A stretch of 64,000 bases of DNA from CAYGLV01 sp964351025 (GTDB taxonomy: Bacteria > Actinomycetota > Thermoleophilia > Gaiellales > Gaiellaceae). Numbering within the stretch: position 1 is the stretch's first letter; the number at the start of each line of letters is the position of its first letter. The stretch is from positions 1-64,000 of the forward strand of contig CAYGLV010000006.1 in assembly GCA_964351025.1 (NCBI GenBank). The letters run 5' to 3'. The notes below the pieces were generated by a model, which worked only from the letters and a program-made list of their open reading frames with translations, ran no database searches and was not told where the DNA came from. The translations under genes were made by a program, and so were the position numbers. Below are positions 51,164 to 59,663 of this stretch, one piece after another.

Positions 51164-51531
51164 TGCTGGCAGCGGCCCTCCGCCGCTTCGTCATGCTTTT
51201 CGCCCTTTCGAGCTGCCTCACGGTGGTCGCATCGCTGCTGCTCGGGCTCGCCTTCGGCGCCTCGGCCGCGCGCTCGCTCTCGCTGGGCTTCTACGTCGTC
51301 GGGGCGTTCCTGCTCATCGCCGGCTTCTTCATGGGCAACCGAGGCCCCGTGCGGCTGAAGGGGGAGCCGGGGGCGGAAGGCGTCTGGGGCTTCGGCAGCG
51401 GGCGGCGCGTCCGGTGGGCGACGAAGGACGAGCGTGAGGAGGCGATCAATCTGTCCGCTGTCTTCGTCGTGCTCGGATTGGCGCTCATTCTCGTCGGCGT
51501 CGCTGCCGACAGTAGATACACACTGTTCTAA
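51163..51531 (+). CDS. Small membrane protein of unknown function
   Basis: The 122-residue protein has three predicted membrane segments (~8-30, 42-58, 93-113) and a Gly-rich cytoplasmic or external loop with GNRGPVRLKGEPG and GFGSGRRVRWATKDER. I recognise no family. Its start overlaps the OppF stop, so it is co-translated with the transporter; a role linked to it is possible but unproven. Confidence 0.65.
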   Translation: MLAAALRRFVMLFALSSCLTVVASLLLGLAFGASAARSLSLGFYVVGAFLLIAGFFMGNRGPVRLKGEPGAEGVWGFGSGRRVRWATKDEREEAINLSAVFVVLGLALILVGVAADSRYTLF

Positions 51532-51621
51532 GACCTCACGAGGCGTATCCGCCATGGGCACCGAACATCGCCGCCTGCCGCCGTCGGCTAACTCGCAGTC
51601 GTTCTCGGCGTCAGAGGAGGT

Positions 51622-52095
51622 GTGGGAACGTTGAAGGACACGACACTGCTCTGTGAGCGCGCGCGCGGCTGGGTTTCGCTGGCGCTCGACGGCGAGATTT
51701 CGGAGTTCGAGCGTGCGCTGATGGCGACGCACGTCGAGCGCTGCACCGAGTGTGCGCGGTTCGCCGCGGAGCTGCGTGGGTTCACCGCTGAGTTGCGCGC
51801 TGCAGACGAGGCGCCGCTCGCGCACCCGATCGAGTTGCCCGCCCGTCGCCGGAGCCTCGCTCAGGTGGCTCGAGTCGGTGCCGCAGCCGCCGTCCTCGCG
51901 CTCGCCGTTGGGCTCGGGGGCCTGCTCGCCTCCTCGCCGGCGCCGACCTCGGGGAACGCTCCGGCCCCCTCCACGCCGCTGATCGCCATGAGCACCGATC
52001 CGGACGAGCTCCTGCGCGTGAGCCAGCGGCAGGCGCTCCTGCCACTGCCGCCACGGCCCGACCGCGGCGCCAGGTTCTTGGACGTTCCGGTCTAA
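51622..52095 (+). CDS. ZAS-type anti-sigma-like membrane protein
   Basis: The 157-residue protein has an N-terminal zinc-binding motif H-x3-C-x2-C (THVERCTECARFAAEL, near residues 36-50) as in zinc anti-sigma factors, a linker, one membrane segment (~82-103) and a short exported tail. AGGAGG upstream fits both GTG 51622 (close) and TTG 51631 (wide), so the start is uncertain. No sigma factor gene adjoins, so its target is unknown. It sits just before atpD. Confidence 0.7.
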   Translation: MGTLKDTTLLCERARGWVSLALDGEISEFERALMATHVERCTECARFAAELRGFTAELRAADEAPLAHPIELPARRRSLAQVARVGAAAAVLALAVGLGGLLASSPAPTSGNAPAPSTPLIAMSTDPDELLRVSQRQALLPLPPRPDRGARFLDVPV

Positions 52096-52179
52096 CCCCT
52101 CGCGTCCCTGGGCGGCGCCGTGGGCAGTCTGGCGTCTCGTATCAGGTCTCGGCGCAACGTTCTGGGCCGCTCGTCGGTC

Positions 52180-52185
52180 TAGGAT
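52180..52185 (+). promoter_or_regulatory. -10 element of the atpD leader
   Basis: TAGGAT ends 6 nt before the GTG of a 12-codon frame (52192) and 202 nt before the atpD ATG. It would give atpD-atpC a promoter separate from atpBEFHAG. Confidence 0.5.
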
Positions 52186-52191
52186 GTGCCG

Positions 52192-52230
52192 GTGATCGCA
52201 CAGCCGAGCACCATCAGCTCGTACGTCTGA
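52192..52230 (+). CDS. Putative 12-codon leader peptide upstream of atpD
   Basis: GTG through TGA encodes a 12-residue frame (MIAQPSTISSYV) placed like the leaderless genes of this window, 6 nt after a TANNNT hexamer. A hairpin follows at 52242. Its size and position suggest a regulatory leader and not a functional protein. It could also be chance. Confidence 0.35.
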   Translation: MIAQPSTISSYV

Positions 52231-52241
52231 GGCCTCGATCA

Positions 52242-52260
52242 CGCCGCCAGGCTGGCGGCG
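52242..52260 (+). promoter_or_regulatory. Hairpin in the atpD leader
   Basis: A perfect 8-bp stem (CGCCGCCA / TGGCGGCG) with a GGC loop lies 11 nt after the leader frame's stop. Without a U-tract it may be a terminator, an attenuator element or a stabiliser; the first bases after it include GGAGG. Confidence 0.45.
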
Positions 52261-52387
52261 GCTCTGGAGGCGTACCGCACACGGGGAGAACCGAGTCGTG
52301 GGCACGGGCGCTTGGATAGACTGGCCGCGCTTCTGCGGCGCCTGCGCGGCGCCGTTCCACCCGTCAGCGAGCCTCTCCGGGAGACCC

Positions 52388-53812
52388 ATGTCCAGCCAGT
52401 CCAGCGTGAAACAGAACGTCGGCACCGTGATCGAGATCAAGGGCGTCGTGATCGACGCCGTGTTCGGCGGCGAGCTGCCCGAGATCTACACGGCGCTCGA
52501 GATCCGGCGCCCTGACGGCAGCAAGCTCGTGGCCGAGGTGCAGCAGCACCTGGGCGACGATCGCGTGCGCGCTGTCGCCATGGACGCGACCGACGGCATC
52601 GCGCGCGGCACGGAGGTTCGAGACAGCGGCGCGCCGATCTCGGTCCCGGTCGGAGACGGCACGCTCGGGCGGATCTGGAATGTGCTCGGCGAGCCGATCG
52701 ACGAGAAGGGCGAGCTGCCTGCGGACACGGAGCGGTGGGCAATCCACCGCGATCCGCCGGCCTTCCGCGACCTCTCGCCGACGGTAGAGATCTTCGAGAC
52801 CGGCATCAAGGTGATCGACCTGATCGCGCCGTACGTCAAGGGCGGGAAGATCGGGCTCTTCGGCGGGGCCGGCGTTGGCAAGACGGTGTTGATCCAGGAG
52901 CTGATCCACAACATCGCGAAGCAGCACGGCGGCGTCTCTGTCTTCTCCGGCGTCGGCGAGCGCACGCGCGAGGGCAACGACCTCATGCTCGAGATGCAGG
53001 AGTCGGGCGTGATCGACAAGGTCGCGCTCTGCTACGGGCAGATGAACGAGCCCCCGGGCGCGCGGCTGCGCGTCGGGCTCTCCGGGCTGACGATGGCCGA
53101 GTACTTCCGCGACCAGGGCCAGGACGTGCTGCTCTTCATCGACAACATCTTCCGCTTCGTTCAGGCGGGCTCCGAGGTGTCGGCGCTGCTCGGCCGGATG
53201 CCGAGCGCGGTCGGCTACCAGCCGACGCTCGCCACCGAGATGGGCCAGCTTCAGGAACGGATCACCTCGACCCGGACCGGCTCGGTCACGTCGGTGCAGG
53301 CGATCTACGTGCCGGCCGACGACCTCACCGACCCGGCCCCGGCGAACACCTTCGCCCACCTCGACGCGACCACGGTGCTCTCGCGGGCGATCGTGGAGAA
53401 GGGCATCTACCCGGCGATGGACCCGCTCGACTCGACGTCGCGCGCGCTCCAGCCTGGCATCGTCTCGGAGGAGCACTACCGCACGGCGACGGCGGTGCAG
53501 CAGATCCTCCAGCGCTACAGGGACCTGCAGGACATCATTGCGATCCTGGGCATGGACGAGCTGACCGACGAGGACAAGCTGGTCGTCTCGCGGGCCCGCA
53601 AGATCGAACGGTTCCTGTCGCAGCCCAACTTCGTCGCCGAGCAGTTCACCGGCACGCCGGGCGAATACGTCAAGCTCGAGGACACGATCGAAGGCTTCAG
53701 CGAGATCATCGCCGGCCGACATGACGACCTGCCCGAGCAAGCCTTCTACATGGTCGGCACGATCGCGAACGCCGTCGAGAAGGCCCGGTCGCTCGAGGCC
53801 GCGGCTGCGTAG
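52388..53812 (+). CDS. atpD: F-type ATP synthase subunit beta
   Basis: The catalytic subunit of 474 residues has Walker A GGAGVGKTVLIQEL, GERTREGNDLMLEM, the DELSEED-like loop written here as DELTDEDKLVVSRARKIERFLSQPNFVAEQFTG, and SSVFSGVGERT-type nucleotide contacts. ATG 52388 gives the usual N-terminus (NVGTVIEIKGVVIDAVF). It is separated from atpG by 7.4 kb of unrelated genes but stays next to atpC. Confidence 0.97.
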   Translation: MSSQSSVKQNVGTVIEIKGVVIDAVFGGELPEIYTALEIRRPDGSKLVAEVQQHLGDDRVRAVAMDATDGIARGTEVRDSGAPISVPVGDGTLGRIWNVLGEPIDEKGELPADTERWAIHRDPPAFRDLSPTVEIFETGIKVIDLIAPYVKGGKIGLFGGAGVGKTVLIQELIHNIAKQHGGVSVFSGVGERTREGNDLMLEMQESGVIDKVALCYGQMNEPPGARLRVGLSGLTMAEYFRDQGQDVLLFIDNIFRFVQAGSEVSALLGRMPSAVGYQPTLATEMGQLQERITSTRTGSVTSVQAIYVPADDLTDPAPANTFAHLDATTVLSRAIVEKGIYPAMDPLDSTSRALQPGIVSEEHYRTATAVQQILQRYRDLQDIIAILGMDELTDEDKLVVSRARKIERFLSQPNFVAEQFTGTPGEYVKLEDTIEGFSEIIAGRHDDLPEQAFYMVGTIANAVEKARSLEAAAA

Positions 53813-53821
53813 GGACGGATC

Positions 53822-54253
53822 GTGGCCGAAACACATCCGATGTTCGACGTCTCCATCGTCACGCCCGACGGGCCCGCGTACGAAGGCCCGGCGGAGATGC
53901 TCGTCGTCCCCGGGGCGGCGGGCGACATCGGTGTGCTCGCCCGCCACGCGCCGCTGATCGCGACGCTGAAAGCCGGCTCGACCCGGGTGTACGTCGCCCA
54001 GGCGTCCGAGGACATCATCGAGTTCGCAACCGGCCCGGGCTTCTTCAAGATCGAGCTGGACCGGGCACTCGCGCTCGTTGACGACGCGGTCAACGTCAGG
54101 GAGATCGACGACGCGCGCGCCCAGCAGCAGCTCGCGGACGCGGAGGCCGAGCTGGCACGGGTCGTGGCCGGCGAGTCGAAGGCCGATCGCTGGCAGCTCG
54201 AGCAGCGGATCAAGCACGCCCAGAACCAGCTCGCCGTCTCCGGACGCACCTGA
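53822..54253 (+). CDS. atpC: F-type ATP synthase subunit epsilon
   Basis: The 143-residue subunit has the N-terminal beta-sandwich (FDVSIVTPDGPAYEG, VVPGAAGDIGVLARHAPLIATLKAG) and a two-helix C-terminal domain that can inhibit ATP hydrolysis. GTG 53822 starts 9 nt after atpD. The last codons (NQLAVSGRT) lie inside the first unit of the 173-bp tandem repeat, so its C-terminus was copied with the repeat. Confidence 0.93.
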   Translation: MAETHPMFDVSIVTPDGPAYEGPAEMLVVPGAAGDIGVLARHAPLIATLKAGSTRVYVAQASEDIIEFATGPGFFKIELDRALALVDDAVNVREIDDARAQQQLADAEAELARVVAGESKADRWQLEQRIKHAQNQLAVSGRT

Positions 54254-54660
54254 CCGGCGGCTCTGGGCCGGGCCGAGCCTGGCCCGCCGCCGCCTCGGCC
54301 GCTCGCGGCACGCGTCTCTCCGGGTCTGTGCTCTCGCACTATCCCCTCCGGCCGCGCACCGCGATCGGCTCGTCAGCTGCGCCCGGAGGCGCCAAGAGCC
54401 AGCTCGCCGTGTCCGGACGCACCTGACCGGCGGCTCTGGGCCGGGCCGAGCCTGGCCCGCCGCCGCNNNNNNNNNNNNNNNNNNNNNNNNNNNNNNNNNN
54501 NNNNNNNNNNNNNNNNNNNNNNNNNNNNNNNNNNNNNNNNNNNNNNNNNNNNNNNNNNNNNNNNNNCTCCGGCCGCGCACCGCGATCGGCTCGTCAGCTG
54601 CGCCCGGAGGCGCCAAGAGCCGGCTGTCCGTCTCCGGACGCACCTGACCGGCGGCTCTGG
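54226..54660. repeat. 173-bp tandem repeat at the atpC 3' end, interrupted by the assembly gap
   Basis: Units begin at 54226, 54399 and 54620; each opens with the atpC tail and stop (for example CCAGCTCGCCGT then CCGGACGCACCTGA). Unit 1 to unit 2 is exactly 173 bp. Unit 2 is cut by Ns at the point where unit 1 has 52 more bases before the sequence that resumes after the gap. Each unit holds a GC-rich hairpin (GGGCC..GGCCC within GGCGG..CCGCC) that could terminate the atp transcript. Confidence 0.88.
54467..54566. other. Assembly gap (100 N)
   Basis: A run of exactly 100 N, a standard scaffold placeholder of unknown true size. Repeat phasing predicts 52 bp missing, or 52 plus a multiple of 173. 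Confidence 0.98.
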
Positions 54661-54717
54661 CTGAACCACTCCCTGGCAGTGAAACGGGCTGTCACGTGGC
54701 TCGGCGGCGGCGTTCGC

Positions 54718-54723
54718 TAGGCT
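54718..54723 (+). promoter_or_regulatory. -10 element of metH
   Basis: TAGGCT ends 12 nt before ATG 54736, allowing only a leader of a few bases. No B12 riboswitch consensus is visible in the 75 bp between the repeat array and the start. Confidence 0.5.
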
Positions 54724-54735
54724 CGATTCGGGACG

Positions 54736-57700
54736 ATGAGCGAGGCAACCGCCAGAGAACGACTCGAGCAACTCCTCGCGGAGCGCATCGTCGTGCTCGA
54801 CGGCGCCTGGGGAACGATGTTCCAGGCGCTCGCTCTCGGCGAGCCCGACTTCCGAGGCGAGCGCTTCCACGACCATCCGCGCGACCTCAAGGGCAACCCC
54901 GACGTCCTCAACCTGACCCGGCCGGACGTCGTGCTCGACATCCACCGTGCCTACCTCGCCGCCGGGGCGGACATCACGACGACGAACACGTTCACCGCGA
55001 CGAGCATCGGGCAGGTGGAGTATGGGCTCCAGGACGCGGTGTACGACCTGAACGTGGCCGGGGCACGGCTCGCCCGGCAGGCGGCGGACGAGGCAGGCGG
55101 GCGCTTCGTCGCGGGCTCGCTCGGGCCGCTCAACGTCACGCTCTCGCTCTCGCCGAGGGTGGATGACCCGGCGTACCGCGCAGTCACGTTCGACCAGGTG
55201 GCGGAGGCGTATGCCGAGCAGGTGCGCGGGCTGCGTGACGGCGGCGCCGACTTCCTGCTCGTCGAGACTGTCTTCGACACGCTCAACTGCAAGGCGGCGA
55301 TCGCGGCCGCACGCGAGGTCGCGCCCGAGCTGCCCCTGATGATCTCGGTCACGATCGTGGACCTCTCGGGTCGCACGCTGACGGGGCAGACCGCGGAGGC
55401 GTTCTGGATCGCGGTCGAGCACGCCGAGCCGCTCAGCGTCGGCGTTAACTGCTCGCTCGGAGCGGCCGAAATGCGGCCGTATGTCGCGGAGCTGTCGCGG
55501 GTCGCGCCCGTGTGGACGAGCTGCCACCCGAACGCGGGCCTCCCGAACGCGTTCGGCGGTTACGACGAGCAGGCCGATCTGACCGCGCGCTACCTGCGCG
55601 AGTTCACCGAAGCGGGACTCGTGAACATCGTCGGCGGCTGCTGCGGCACGACGCCGGAGCACATTCACGCGGTCGCCCGAGCGGTTCGCGACCTGCCGCC
55701 GCGCCGCCCGCCGGCCCGGGAGACGCGCGCGCGCTACTCCGGCCTCGAGCCGCTCGTCGTCGGCGACGACACGGGCTTCCTGCTGATCGGCGAGCGCACG
55801 AACGTCACCGGCTCGGCCCGCTTTCGCCGCCTGATCGAGGCCGGCGACTTCCAGGGCGCCGTGGACGTCGCGCTGGAACAGGTGCGCGGCGGCGCCAACC
55901 TGCTCGACGTGAACATGGATGCAGACCTGCTCGACGCCGAGCAGGCCATGACGACGTTCCTGAACCTGATCGCGACCGAGCCGGAGGTCGCGCGGATCCC
56001 CGTGATGATCGACAGCTCGCGCTGGTCGGCCATCGAGGCCGGGCTGCGCTGCGTGCCGGGCAAGCCCGTAGTCAACTCGATCAGCCTCAAGGAGGGGGAG
56101 GCGGACTTCCTCGCGAAGGCCCGCACAGCACGCCGCTACGGCGCCGCCGTCGTCGTGATGGCCTTCGACGAGCTCGGACAAGCGGATACGGCGGAGCGCA
56201 AGGTGGCGATCTCCGAGCGGGCCTACCGGCTGCTCGTCGACGAGGCCGGCTTCGCGCCGGAGGACATCGTCTTCGACCCGAACGTGCTCGCGGTCGCGAC
56301 CGGGATCGAGGAGCACGCCGGCTTCGCAAAGTCGTTTATCGAGGCGATTCCTCTGCTCAAGGAGCGTTGCCCGGGCGCAAAGGTGAGCGGCGGCATCTCG
56401 AACCTGTCCTTCGCCTTCCGTGGCAACGACGTCGTGCGCGAGGCGATGCACGCCGCGTTCCTCTATCACGCGATCCACGCCGGGCTGGACATGGGCATCG
56501 TCAACGCCGGCCAGCTGATGGTCTACGCGGATATCCCGCCGGACCTCCTGGAGCGCGTCGAGGACGTCATCTTCGACCGGCGGCCCGACGCGACCGACCG
56601 GCTCGTCGCCTTCGCCTCGACGGTCGAGGGGGAGGCGACGAAACGGGAGCTCGACCTCTCCTGGCGGGAGCAGCCCGTCGCCGAGCGACTCGCTCACGCG
56701 CTCGTGCATGGGATCGTCGACTTCATCGAGGAGGATGTCGAGGAGGCGCGGGCGGTGGCCGCACGGCCGCTCGACGTGATCGAGGGGCCGCTGATGGACG
56801 GGATGCGGATCGTCGGCGACCTCTTCGGCGACGGGAAGATGTTCCTGCCCCAGGTCGTGAAGAGCGCGCGCGCCATGAAGCGGGCGGTCGTCTACCTCGA
56901 GCCGTTCATGGAGGCGGAGCGCGCCGCCGGGGGCGACACCGCGCGCACGCAAGGGAAGATCGTGGTTGCAACCGTCAAGGGAGACGTGCACGACATCGGC
57001 AAGAACATCGTCGGCGTCGTGCTCGGCTGCAACAGCTACGAGGTCGTCGACCTCGGGGTGATGGTGCCCACGGACCGGATCCTGGACACCGCCGTTGCAG
57101 AGGGCGCCGACGCGGTCGGCCTCTCCGGGCTGATCACGCCGTCCCTCGACGAGATGGTGTCCGTGGCACGTGAGATGGAGAGGCGCGGGCTCGAGCTGCC
57201 CTTGCTGATCGGTGGAGCGACGACTTCGCGGCAGCACACGGCCGTCAGGATCGCGCCCGAGTACAGCCACGAGACGGTGCACGTGCTCGACGCCTCGCGC
57301 GTCGTCGGCGTCGTCTCCGATCTGCTCGACCCTGTCCGGCGCAGCGCTCTCGACCGTGCGAACCGCGAGGAGCAGGAGCGGCTGCGCGAAGCCCACGGCG
57401 CGAAGGAGCGTAGGCCGCTACTGGCGCTCGCGGAGGCCCGGGCGAACCGCGAGCGGCTGTCGTACGACGATCTGGCTGATCCCTCGTTCACGGGGACACG
57501 GCTGGTCGAGCCCACTGTCGCGGAGCTGCGCGACTACGTGGACTGGACGTTCCTCTTCCACGCCTGGGAGCTGAAAGGACGCTTCCCTGCCATCCTCGAC
57601 AACCCGGTCGCGCAGGAGCTCTACGACGACGCCCTGGCGCTGCTGGCCGAGCTCGAGGCGGATGGCGGCCTCGTCCCGCGCGGGGTGTACGGCTTCTGGC

Positions 57701-58338
57701 CGGCGCGCGCGGACGGCGACGACGTCGTGCTCGACAACGGCACGCGCTTCCACTTTCTCCGGCAGCAAGCGGCGTGGGGCGATTCGCGCCCGAACCGTTG
57801 TCTCGCCGACTACGTCGCGCCGACGGGAGATCACCTCGGTGCGTTCGCGGTCGGCATCTTTGGAGCGGACGAGATCGCCCGCCGGTTCGAGGCCGAGCAC
57901 GACGACTACCGTGCCATCATGGTCAAGGCGCTCGCCGACCGGCTCGCCGAGGCGTTCGCCGAATGGCTGCACGAGACGGCTCGACGCGAGTGGTACGAAG
58001 CGGGCCCAAGGCTCTCGGGCGAGGATCTCGCCGCCGAGCGCTACCGGGGCATCCGGCCCGCCTTCGGCTACCCGGCGTGCCCTGACCACTCCGAGAAGGG
58101 GGCGCTCTTCGAGCTACTCGGCGCGCAGGCGATCGGCCTCGCTCTCACCGAGTCGTACGCCATGACGCCGCCCGCGGCCGTCAGCGGCGTCTTCTTTGGC
58201 CATCCGCAGGCGCGCTACTTCGCCGTTGGGCGGATCGCGCGCGACCAGGTCGAGGACTACGCCACGCGCAAGGAGTGGCCCGTCGCCGAGGCCGAGCGGT
58301 GGCTGGCTCCGAACCTGGGGCACGTGCCGAAGACCTAG
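54736..58338 (+). CDS. metH: Cobalamin-dependent methionine synthase
   Basis: It moves a methyl group from methyl-tetrahydrofolate to homocysteine. All four modules are present in 1200 residues. The homocysteine barrel (~15-320) has zinc cysteines in GVNCSLGA and GGCCGTTP. The folate barrel (~345-610) has LIGERTNVTGSARF and LLDVNMDADLLD. The B12 module (~640-880) has KGDVHDIGKNIVGVVLGCN (D-x-H-x-x-G). The SAM-dependent reactivation domain (~910-1200) has RPAFGYPACPDHSEKGALFELL and ESYAMTPPAAVSG. It needs the cobalamin also used by the mutase. Confidence 0.97.
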   Translation: MSEATARERLEQLLAERIVVLDGAWGTMFQALALGEPDFRGERFHDHPRDLKGNPDVLNLTRPDVVLDIHRAYLAAGADITTTNTFTATSIGQVEYGLQDAVYDLNVAGARLARQAADEAGGRFVAGSLGPLNVTLSLSPRVDDPAYRAVTFDQVAEAYAEQVRGLRDGGADFLLVETVFDTLNCKAAIAAAREVAPELPLMISVTIVDLSGRTLTGQTAEAFWIAVEHAEPLSVGVNCSLGAAEMRPYVAELSRVAPVWTSCHPNAGLPNAFGGYDEQADLTARYLREFTEAGLVNIVGGCCGTTPEHIHAVARAVRDLPPRRPPARETRARYSGLEPLVVGDDTGFLLIGERTNVTGSARFRRLIEAGDFQGAVDVALEQVRGGANLLDVNMDADLLDAEQAMTTFLNLIATEPEVARIPVMIDSSRWSAIEAGLRCVPGKPVVNSISLKEGEADFLAKARTARRYGAAVVVMAFDELGQADTAERKVAISERAYRLLVDEAGFAPEDIVFDPNVLAVATGIEEHAGFAKSFIEAIPLLKERCPGAKVSGGISNLSFAFRGNDVVREAMHAAFLYHAIHAGLDMGIVNAGQLMVYADIPPDLLERVEDVIFDRRPDATDRLVAFASTVEGEATKRELDLSWREQPVAERLAHALVHGIVDFIEEDVEEARAVAARPLDVIEGPLMDGMRIVGDLFGDGKMFLPQVVKSARAMKRAVVYLEPFMEAERAAGGDTARTQGKIVVATVKGDVHDIGKNIVGVVLGCNSYEVVDLGVMVPTDRILDTAVAEGADAVGLSGLITPSLDEMVSVAREMERRGLELPLLIGGATTSRQHTAVRIAPEYSHETVHVLDASRVVGVVSDLLDPVRRSALDRANREEQERLREAHGAKERRPLLALAEARANRERLSYDDLADPSFTGTRLVEPTVAELRDYVDWTFLFHAWELKGRFPAILDNPVAQELYDDALALLAELEADGGLVPRGVYGFWPARADGDDVVLDNGTRFHFLRQQAAWGDSRPNRCLADYVAPTGDHLGAFAVGIFGADEIARRFEAEHDDYRAIMVKALADRLAEAFAEWLHETARREWYEAGPRLSGEDLAAERYRGIRPAFGYPACPDHSEKGALFELLGAQAIGLALTESYAMTPPAAVSGVFFGHPQARYFAVGRIARDQVEDYATRKEWPVAEAERWLAPNLGHVPKT

Positions 58339-58379
58339 CGCATGGTCACATTGTGCGACAGGCGGGCCGGAAACGGTGT

Positions 58380-58385
58380 TAGCTT
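58380..58385 (+). promoter_or_regulatory. -10 element of the MFS transporter gene (leaderless)
   Basis: TAGCTT ends 6 nt before GTG 58392. Confidence 0.5.
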
Positions 58386-58391
58386 CCGTCC

Positions 58392-59654
58392 GTGCCCGAC
58401 GTCGCCCACGGCAGCGTTGCCCTGCTACGGCGGGCTCCAGACTTCCGTCGGCTCTTCCTCGCCACACTCGGCTCGGGCGTCGGGACGTACCTCGCGGCCG
58501 TCGCGCTGACAGTTGACGTCTTCGATCGCACGGGCTCGAACACTTGGGTCAGCGCGCTCCTGATCGCGGAGTTCCTGCCGATCGTCGTTCTCGGGATCGC
58601 GCTCGGGCCGCTCATCGACCGGTTCTCGCGCCGGAGGCTGATGATCGGCTCGGATCTCGTCCGGTTCGGCGTCTTCTGCGCCCTGCCCTTCGCCGAGGAG
58701 CCGGCCGTGATCGTCGCGCTGGCCGGCGTCGCCGGCATCGCCACGGGCTTTTTCCGGCCCGCGGTGTACGCCGGCCTGCCGAACCTCGTCTCGGACGAGG
58801 ACCTGCCGCGCGCGAACTCCGTCCTCCAGTCGGTCGAGAACCTGGCGTGGATGATCGGCCCGCTCACGGCGGGCATTCTGCTCACCGTCTCGGGCCCCGA
58901 CCTGCCGTACTCGATCAACGCGGTCACGTTCCTCGTCTCGGCGGCACTCGTCTTCCGGATCCCGAGTGGAAAGCTCCAGACCGTCGTCTCGCTCACCCGT
59001 GGGCACTGGGCAGACGTGCGGGAGGGGCTCTCCGTCGTGCGCCGCTCGCGGGCGTTGCTGACGGTGCTGCTCGTCTGGAACGTCGTGCTGCTCGGCAACG
59101 CCGCCGTGAACGTCGCCGAGGTCACGTTCGCGAAGGTCTCGCTCGACGGCGGGGACTTCGGCTTCGGGCTGCTGGTCGGCGCCACCGGCCTCGGCCTCAC
59201 TGTCGGCAGCCTCGGCGCCGCCGCGGCAGTCGAGCGGTGGGGCGTGCGGCTGACGTACTCGGCCGCGATCGGGCTGATGGCGGTCGGCTTCGGCGCAGCC
59301 GCCGTCGCGCCCACGGTGTGGGTGGCCGCCGTCTGCGCGGCAGCGGGGGCAGCCGGCAACGGCGCCGCGCTCGTCTGCAACGCCCTGCTCGTCCAGCGTG
59401 GCGCTCCCGACGAGCTGCGCGGGCGCGCGTTCACGGTGATCATGAGCTCGAACTACGTCCTGCTCGGACTCGGCATGGTTGCGGCCGGCCCTCTGACGGA
59501 CATCATCGGCGGGCGCTGGATGTGGGGCGGGGCGGCCGCGTTCTACGTGGCCGCTGCCCTGGGGGCGGCGATTCTCGCGCGCGGGCTGACCGTAGCGACG
59601 CCTTCGCACCAGGTTGCGCACGAGACGTCCGAGGCCACGGCCGCGAGCAACTAG
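58392..59654 (+). CDS. MFS transporter, EntS/MFS_3-like
   Basis: The 420-residue permease has twelve hydrophobic segments and the loop 2-3 motif GPLIDRFSRRRLMIGSDLVRFG of major facilitator proteins. FRRLFLATLGSGVGTYLAAVALTVDVF at the start and RGAPDELRGRAFTVIMSSNYVLLGLGM later are typical of the enterobactin-exporter/macrolide-efflux-like (MFS_3) group. Likely a drug or metabolite exporter by proton antiport; substrate unknown. It begins 53 nt after metH with its own -10. Confidence 0.88.
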   Translation: MPDVAHGSVALLRRAPDFRRLFLATLGSGVGTYLAAVALTVDVFDRTGSNTWVSALLIAEFLPIVVLGIALGPLIDRFSRRRLMIGSDLVRFGVFCALPFAEEPAVIVALAGVAGIATGFFRPAVYAGLPNLVSDEDLPRANSVLQSVENLAWMIGPLTAGILLTVSGPDLPYSINAVTFLVSAALVFRIPSGKLQTVVSLTRGHWADVREGLSVVRRSRALLTVLLVWNVVLLGNAAVNVAEVTFAKVSLDGGDFGFGLLVGATGLGLTVGSLGAAAAVERWGVRLTYSAAIGLMAVGFGAAAVAPTVWVAAVCAAAGAAGNGAALVCNALLVQRGAPDELRGRAFTVIMSSNYVLLGLGMVAAGPLTDIIGGRWMWGGAAAFYVAAALGAAILARGLTVATPSHQVAHETSEATAASN

Positions 59655-59657
59655 AGT
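59652..59657 (+). promoter_or_regulatory. -10 element of meaB (leaderless)
   Basis: TAGAGT ends 6 nt before ATG 59664 and overlaps the stop codon of the MFS gene. Confidence 0.55.
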
Positions 59658-59663
59658 CCATCC

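Noticed and set aside
54399..54647. Apparent extra copies of the AtpC C-terminus (QLAVSGRT, RLSVSGRT)
   Set aside because: They come from the 173-bp tandem repeat; no upstream epsilon domain or start codon exists, so they are not genes.
54661..54735. B12 riboswitch before metH or icmA
   Set aside because: I looked for the conserved cobalamin-box pattern upstream of both genes and saw none; both starts appear leaderless or nearly so.
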